Shown here piece after piece: positions 57,641-64,000 of a stretch of DNA of 64,000 nt (its first letter is position 1; every line of letters starts with the position of its first letter). The position numbers and the translations under genes were made by a program. The DNA comes from Echinometra lucunter (Eukaryota > Echinodermata > Echinoidea > Camarodonta > Echinometridae): NCBI GenBank assembly GCA_029962745.1, contig CM057157.1, forward strand, positions 32,159,828-32,223,827. The letters are read 5' to 3'. The notes under the pieces are model-generated. The model was not told the DNA's origin, ran no database searches, and was given only the letters and a program-made list of their open reading frames with translations.

Positions 57641-59537
57641 AAAAACAATTTACGATAACCGCGATCAAACAAAGGAAAATTAATCGTTTTTATTTTCTTA
57701 ATGAAAAAATCAAAACCTTGCACTTTTCAGATATAAAGGGCTTAGGGCTGTATGCTGGTAGTAAGCATTTGAGTTGGGCCCCAAGTGTTTCCTCCCCCCC
57801 CCCCATCACCATAAATGATGTAGGAAATCCAAATTTCATATTGGGTCGCCTCAAAAATGACTCTGTTTGGGCACCTTGGGCCTGTTTCTGGAAATCAACG
57901 CCAAGTTAGTCATATCTTTGTCCGCGAACTACGGAGATGACTCTAATCTTGCTAAACCGTTTCACGAAGAGCATGCTAGCTAAATATCTCGTGAATCGAT
58001 GAGGAAATGTGACAACACATAGCCTTGATCACAATCACACATATATTTTGTAAACAAGAAATTATCAGAACTGCAATTATTTGAGTGATCTGGTGAGGGC
58101 AAAGCTTACAAATAGTAGCAGGGGGTTATAGATACAAGATATTTTCAAAGAAGGCAGATTACACCAAAGAAAAACTTATAAAATTCTGTTTTTAGTAATT
58201 AAGTTAATTATCGTTTTGAACGTAAGATGGGTACCCCCGGGACACTAGATTTGCAAAATAAACCCCTACGTTCATGATCGGAAAAAGGAGGCAAATTGAA
58301 TATTTATCCAGCGTCATGTCTTGACCAAAACGTTGATATGCATAATTTTGGTAAACTACAAGCTAAAATATGTCTCATAAAAGTATTTTGTTTAAAAATC
58401 TACGATATAAATTATCTTTGAATAAATATGGGTCTGAAATCTGCAGACTATCCCTTTGACTATGCCTTGCCTGACGTGGCAGAATTGCGTTCCTTTGTGA
58501 GATGTTACAATCACGGGAAAAACCCCCTAGGAAACCTTTTTTGCAGATCGTTTCATATGAAACATGAAATATAATATTTATACATGAGAAAGGATGAATT
58601 ACTGATTACAGGAACCCTTAGAAAAGATAGATTTGAATTATTTTTTAAAATCTATGTAGCTTCCATTTTGGCCAGCCATAATCTACCAAATTAGTGGCAT
58701 GTGATGGCGCTGCATATCAACGGAAAAAGATATGACAGGGTCAGAGGCGTCATAAGTTCTTAGTCGGGATGTTGGCGTTGATCTTGGCAAGCACGGCTTC
58801 GTGAAACACGTAGCAGACAACTAGCCAACTAGCGGCGATCTTAGCTGAGAAGTTGACTTATGACGGTTTCGTGAAACGGGCCCCAGGTTGCCCGAATGTG
58901 AGATTTGCCGTCCGAAACCGTGAAAATGTTTTCAAATCCTTTTCAAATCATACGAGAGAGCAAAAATATAGACTGTATACGTTATTTCGTCATCAAAAGA
59001 ATGCCGCCCGATTAGAAATGGTTTATTGTCTCAAACCATTGTTTGTAAATCCTACAACTGAGCGGGGAAAAAAAAAAACCCTAACTCCACTACATTTTCA
59101 TTCGGTCAGTATCAAAACAAAGTTGTCAAAACATGAACGGTTTGCAGTCCCAAACTCTTGTGTTTCCAAATTATCCGGCTCATGAGCAAAGAAAAAACAA
59201 ACAAAAATCATCACATTTCTCATTCAGGGTGCGGGAAAGATGGAAGTGGTAGGATTTTCTGGTTGAATTGTTCTGAATGGAATCGGATTTTTTTTTCTTG
59301 TTGTAAACATGCCAGTGAAAGCATGGTATCATGAACAAAATGTAAATGTGTGACTTATTATTTCCATGGTGTAATAACCAATGACTGACTTGATAATAAA
59401 GTGGAGTCTACCAAAAAGAAAATCATAATGATTATGATTCATTAGATTTTGTAAGGTGTAACATTGTGTAAGACGTGGCCACAATGGGATTTGGAGGAAT
59501 GCTACATTTGCATAATACAGAACCTTAAGGCCCCGTC
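57641..59537. other. Non-coding DNA, no gene recognised
   Basis: It contains TTTCGTGAAACGGGCCC-like repeat edges near 58866-58883 and 58800. The frame 58853-59185 has no family motif. Nothing else can be supported. Confidence 0.45.
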
Positions 59538-59852
59538 TATGGTGGCCCTGAAGTACGCTCGACAACAGGTCATGTGCGACGTGATTTCGTATCCCATGTC
59601 CTGAACTTCGCATCCGACCCGCGATGCGAAATTCATGACCCGTGGCGCAAACTTTGCATTCCAAGTCGTGAAATTCACGACCCGCGGTGCGAAATTCATG
59701 ACCCGTGGCGCAAACTTTGCATCCCAAGTCGTGTTCTGAATTTCGCACCGCGGGTCGTGAATTTCACGACTTGGGATGCAAAGTTCAGGACCTGGGATGC
59801 GAAATTCACGTCGTACATGACCTGTTGTCGAGCGTACTACAGGGCCACCATA
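59538..59852. mobile_element. GC-rich foldback element with shuffled internal repeats
   Basis: Arms TATGGTGGCCCTGAAGTACG... (59538-59574) and its inverse ending TACAGGGCCACCATA (59852) are 37 bp long with few mismatches. Inside, the phrases GCGAAATTCATGACCCGTGG, CGCAAACTTTGCATCCCAAG and GTCGTGAAATTCACGACC recur in both orientations, so the interior is itself palindromic. Confidence 0.85.
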
Positions 59853-60297
59853 CCCGTCACATATTAGCGAATCAAGCCAACGAATGCCTAACGAACAGCT
59901 ATTTTTTAAAGTCCAGATACGCTCAAATTCTTGGCCACAATAGAGTTCCAAAGGTCCCGTCACATATTAGCTAATTTGAGAGTATTTGAGCGTATCAGGA
60001 CTTTAAAGAAATAGCTGTTCGTTAGGCATTCTTTGGCTTGATTCGCTAATACGTGTCGGGGCCATTAAGGCCTCGTCACATATGAGCCTATTTTTGGTTA
60101 AGTCGAGATACGCTCCAATACGTTCAAATTCTTGGCCACAATAGGGTTCTATAGAAAATCGTCTCCAGCGTATCTCTGCGAACAGCTAATAACGAATACC
60201 ACTTTTGGCAACGAACACGTCGAGTGCATGTCCAAATTTTCCAATACGTTGGGCATCCGGCCGTCGGCTCGATTCGCTAATATGTGACAGGGCCTTA
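59853..60297. repeat. Nested palindromes with CGTCACATATTAGCGAAT ends
   Basis: CGTCACATATTAGC at 59855 and 59957, CGTCACATATGAGCC at about 60075, and GCTAATATGTGACAGGGCC at about 60279 are direct and inverted copies of one end. Between them GTTCGTTAGGCATTC mirrors GAATGCCTAACGAAC. This fits two or more nested MITE copies sitting next to the GC-rich foldback element. Confidence 0.75.
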
Positions 60298-60515
60298 CTG
60301 TATGTTATCTATGTCGTCTACTGGAGAGAGAACCGTTTGGCCTTCCTGTCTGATATATTCGGAGTAGGGTCCATGCTCATTTTATAACTGCTAATTTCAC
60401 AATAAAGTACAAGGTTTTTCGCCTGACTGAAATGATTTGCATGGAGGAGGAAAATGAATCAAGCTATGCCATGTATGCGCAGAACTCAAACGCAGTAATT
60501 TTATAGGTACAGCAC

Positions 60516-60711
60516 TTCACAACTCTTCATATGTTTTGTACACAAAATTTTAAATTTTCTCCATTATCTCTCAAGGTGCAGCTTGTCTCTTTCCTAGCTT
60601 AGGATGTATCATGGGAAAACGTATTTAAAACAACATCTCACAAGAAGCAGCACCGTGAGAGATAATGGAGAAAATCTGAAATTGTATGAAACATATGGAG
60701 AGTTGTCCACA
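60516..60711. repeat. Inverted repeat of the TTTTGTACACAAAATTT family
   Basis: Left arm 60516-60582 (ACAACTCTTCATATG, CATTATCTCTCAAGGTGCAGC) and right arm 60647-60711 (GCAGCACCGTGAGAGATAATG, CATATGGAGAGTTGT) are about 65 bp each. The same phrase occurs singly near 1940 (minus), 8955 and 14490. Confidence 0.75.
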
Positions 60712-60719
60712 AAATCCTT

Positions 60720-63515
60720 TCATTCTGAAGCAATATTAGATAGACTGTATTCTGCTGAAAAAAATTACTCCATTATTTTCCGTCTTATATTGTGACATAC
60801 TGGTAGAGAAACCAAGCCAGTTTCATTTCAGTGCAGTGGAAAGATTTTTTTTTTTCCAACAATTTTTTTTAGACCAGAAACAATATAAGTATATTTCTCA
60901 CCCTCATAGTAGGCTCTATTGGATTATCTTTTGTTTTGTAATCTTGTTGGGGCCTATCAACCACAACCATTCAACTCAGGGGGCCAGACATGGAGACGAA
61001 GTAAAGGAGGCAGTAAAGGCACCATTGACCTTAGTTTGATGAGTGTTTTATTCGGTATTGTAGTCAGGAAAAAAAGGTAATCCCATGCATTGTACAAAAA
61101 ATACAAAAAATATCATGAGTGCATGATAACAAAATTATAAAAGTAGTATAAAAAATTACCAAGAATTCTGTACAAAAATGCAGTTTCATATAAGTTTCAA
61201 TATGGAGTTATTCAATTAAAAATCAACTTAAGGTTGATTTTACCTTGTGATATATAACTCTATAAAGTGAACAGTATCAGCCATACGGCTACTTTGTTTT
61301 CATAATTTTTAGTAAACCTGAGCAATTCAATATCAATTTGCAGTTAATAAAGCAAAAAATAAAGCTACAAAGTATTACATTATCTTTCCATTCCTGGAAA
61401 TAATATAAAAATACAAGTATGATATCAAATATTCTGACTCTCATAGATTGTATATGATAACTTCATAGCATGAATCATCAACTTAACTCACCCTAGTATA
61501 AAGTAATTACTGCTCAGTACAACCTAAGTCTGCTCAGCTGCACCTCAGCCTCAGCGGCTTTAGTAGACAAAAAGAAATATTTATTCATCATCTACTTTAA
61601 AATTCATCATTTAAACCACTATCTGTTTTAAATAAAACATTCCATTTAAACAGTGTCTGATACTTCAGACTACACTACGCATCAATCTTATGATACTGTA
61701 TCTAAAAGGAGTACGCTTTACGTACGTACGTTCCACCATTAAGTGAAACATCTCATTATAAATTCAAACTAAAACTGTCCTGTATATTCAGACAGCATAG
61801 AAATTTCTCATGTAAGGTGATTAACTATCACCATTCACATCCTGCATAAAATATTGAACAATTCACATCTTATTATAGAGTAGTAATTAATTAATCTAAA
61901 TGGTTATTCCCAGCTTCAAAGGCTATGTACTGTGAATAAAAAAAGATACACCCCAAACATGTGCAGTGTGTAGGTTGACACTATACAGTCAACTAAGCTA
62001 TAACACAAAATCTTCTGCATACGAGATAACTTTCATGTAACAACTTCGTTCTTATAATTGACCTACAGTGTAGTAGCAAAAGTGAAATATATATTGGATT
62101 AATTCATAACATACCTGGTAAATAACTGCAAACAAAATCTGGGCATACAGTGCAGTAGTTCCCAAAATACAATCTGACGCATGCACGACTTAGTTCAATG
62201 TAGTGCACTGAATTACGTAACTGCCCAGCAGGGCCTAACCTCATAAATCGGCATCCCAGGAACTATTTTCCTTTAGTATGAAGTAATATTCTATAGTATC
62301 ATAATTTATCTAAATAAAAAACAATACAATATGCCTATGAATATCAAGTTATCAGGCTTAATATATATATTTAACAAAATAACATACTTTTTAGAAAGGA
62401 AAAAGGGAAGAACTATTCGCTCGAAGGGGAAGGACACCAGACTCACGTGACCAATAAAGTAAACAGGTTTCGCAATAATGCATACATTAACCACGCCCAA
62501 AATGTTGTATGGTGTTGAAAAAGTGAAAATCCAATTTTGCAAAAATAAAAAAAATCGAGTTGGTCACTACAATCTCAAACTTCGGTAGATTACTGTTTAA
62601 CTCATACCAGTATAACTGTTGTTTGATTACAATAAGAAAACAATTCAGTGCATAGTTTCTTTCTCCTTCAAACCCAAGCAGAATATTTTCTTTAGAAAAA
62701 AAAATCGTATCTATGGTATCACATATCCAGCTAGTAGTTTTCAACCAAATTTCTTGCCTTATTTTACATCTGTAAAAGGAAAAAATGTACATCCTCTGTT
62801 TCTTTTCCACAAAAGAAGCACTTTTCTCCAGGGGCGGCGCTACGGAGGAGGGGGGGGGGGCAGGGGGAGAATGCCCCCTATGATTTTTCAAGTGATTTTT
62901 TTAAAAAATTAAAAAGAGGAGAAAAATGGATTATACCATTGGCAACTTTAAAACCGACCAGGGGGGGGGGGGAGGATGTTTCACAAAGATTTAAGTTTGA
63001 CTTAAAGTCACGCTTAAATTCCTACTTTGGTCAGACTCATGTTCAGGGGCACTGAACTAAAAATACGTATTTTTAGTTCAGTGGTCAGGGGACGCACAGT
63101 ATTGAAAAGTCTATCAATGAGACTACGCGTTAAATACCGGATGGGAATTGGCGCTAAGGCAAGACTCTGAGTCAAACTTAACTCTTTGAGAAACACCCCC
63201 TGCACTCGTTGCCTCGTTTTGCCTAATGTTCATCTGATCCAAACTTAGAAATCAGCACTAATAAACTATTCTTCATGGCACTGTTATAATTATCATATAA
63301 TTGTGAATAATATGAATATGTAACTATTATACAAGAAAACAGATTACAGTCTTTGAATAATATTGTAATAACATCCTATGTCACTATGTATACAAAAAAG
63401 ATTAATGCCCCAAGTGCGTATACACTGCTGAGTCAAATAATCGTCTCTCTTCTTATGAACTTCTGAAATTGCACGAGGTCTTTGTGCATTCACCAAAATA
63501 TTAATTATAATCTTT
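60720..63515. other. AT-rich DNA, no gene recognised
   Basis: A minus-strand AATAAA at about 61052-61047 opens about 1.2 kb of AT-rich, repeat-poor sequence that could be the 3' UTR of a gene lying beyond the window, but nothing here proves it. G tracts at about 62849 and 62960 sit in the GGCGGCGCTACGG-type context. Confidence 0.35.
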
Positions 63516-63996
63516 AGATTACCTTCATTGGATTACTAATTTCTATCTAGACATATAATAAATTGAAATATTACAAATATGCAAATACGATTTGTTCCAG
63601 AGAAAATTCCTGTTTATTTCCAATATTTGTAAGTATAGGTTCATGTTCTTTTTTTTTCGGAGGGGGGGGGGGGGTGGTCCCACGTCTCCTCCCTTAGTGG
63701 GGGAATACCTTTATTTGGATTATTAATTAATTTACACATAGACACATAATAAATCAAAATATTATAGATATACAAATATAATTTGTTCCTGAGAAAATCC
63801 CTGCTCATTTCCAAAATTTGTAAGTATAGGTACGGTTCATGTTTTTTGTTGGTTTTGTTTTTGTTTTTGTATTTGTTTTTGTTTTTGTTTTTGTTTTTGT
63901 TTTTATTTCTTATTTTTTATTTCTTTTTTTTTTTTTGGGGGGGGGGGGGAGGGGTTTCTCACGTCTCCTCCCTTAGTAGGAGAAGAATACTGTAGG
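63516..63996. repeat. Imperfect tandem duplication with G tracts
   Basis: Two units share TTGGATTA.TAATT, ACATATAATAAATTGAAATA-like, TTTGTTCC.GAGAAAATYCCTG, TTTGTAAGTATAGGT, a T-run plus G-run, and ACGTCTCCTCCCTTAGT (63685 and 63962). The second unit is lengthened by a (TTTTTG)n-type run. Confidence 0.78.
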
Positions 63997-64000
63997 TCAC

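Noticed and set aside
59329..59974. Overlapping frames of 90-153 codons on both strands with repeated HDPRCEI-like phrases
   Set aside because: They are translations of the GC-rich foldback element; both strands are open because the sequence is palindromic.

Overview
The window looks like nuclear DNA from a marine invertebrate deuterostome, most likely an echinoderm (sea-urchin-like) or a hemichordate. This is an inference from intron-bearing coding sequence with GT/AG junctions, AT-rich intergenic DNA, recurring AGGCCTA words, very frequent G/C homopolymer tracts, tRNA-derived SINEs and several LINE families. No homology search was possible. There is no sign of bacterial or organellar organisation. 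Positions 10041-10540 are exactly 500 N (a scaffold gap).

Only one host protein-coding gene can be assembled with confidence. It is a four-coding-exon, 459-codon monocarboxylate-transporter-like (SLC16, major facilitator superfamily) gene on the minus strand, running from the ATG at 42045 to the stop at 29219. All three introns are phase 1 and all junctions obey GT/AG. Its introns, especially the 8.2-kb last one, are filled with repeats.

The rest of the window is mobile and repetitive DNA. 1-10769: inverted ends about 10.8 kb apart enclosing a perfect 86-bp-arm hairpin, an 11-copy 65-bp minisatellite and the gap. 11.8-12.8 kb: retroelement 3' ends and a terminal-inverted-repeat element made of about 155-bp repeats rich in nuclear-receptor half-sites. 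16-22 kb: hairpins, polypyrimidine DNA, G/C tracts and degenerate tandem arrays. 22.9-25.7 kb: a decayed Rex1/CR1-like LINE. 28.5-29.1 kb: a LINE reduced to its head and tail, lying just past the last transporter exon. 30.8-36.1 kb: a long dispersed repeat family punctuated by a GAGCGAAGCGAGCG word. 36.8-39.8 kb: two foldback elements, in transporter introns 3 and 2.

43.6-49.5 kb is a nested retrotransposon block. A CR1/L2-like LINE, nearly complete apart from one frameshift, is inserted in the same orientation into ORF1 of an internally deleted L1/Tx1-like LINE. Removing the insert restores the ORF1 reading frame, and an AAAGTT target duplication is visible. A tRNA-derived SINE lies just upstream. 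49.8-64 kb holds triplet microsatellites, a 157-bp tandem duplication, second copies of both foldback families, an inverted copy of the 31-kb long repeat interrupted by a 900-bp ACGTC-rich element (with its uninterrupted counterpart at 31 kb), GC-rich nested palindromes at 59.5-60.3 kb, and AT-rich DNA without recognisable genes.
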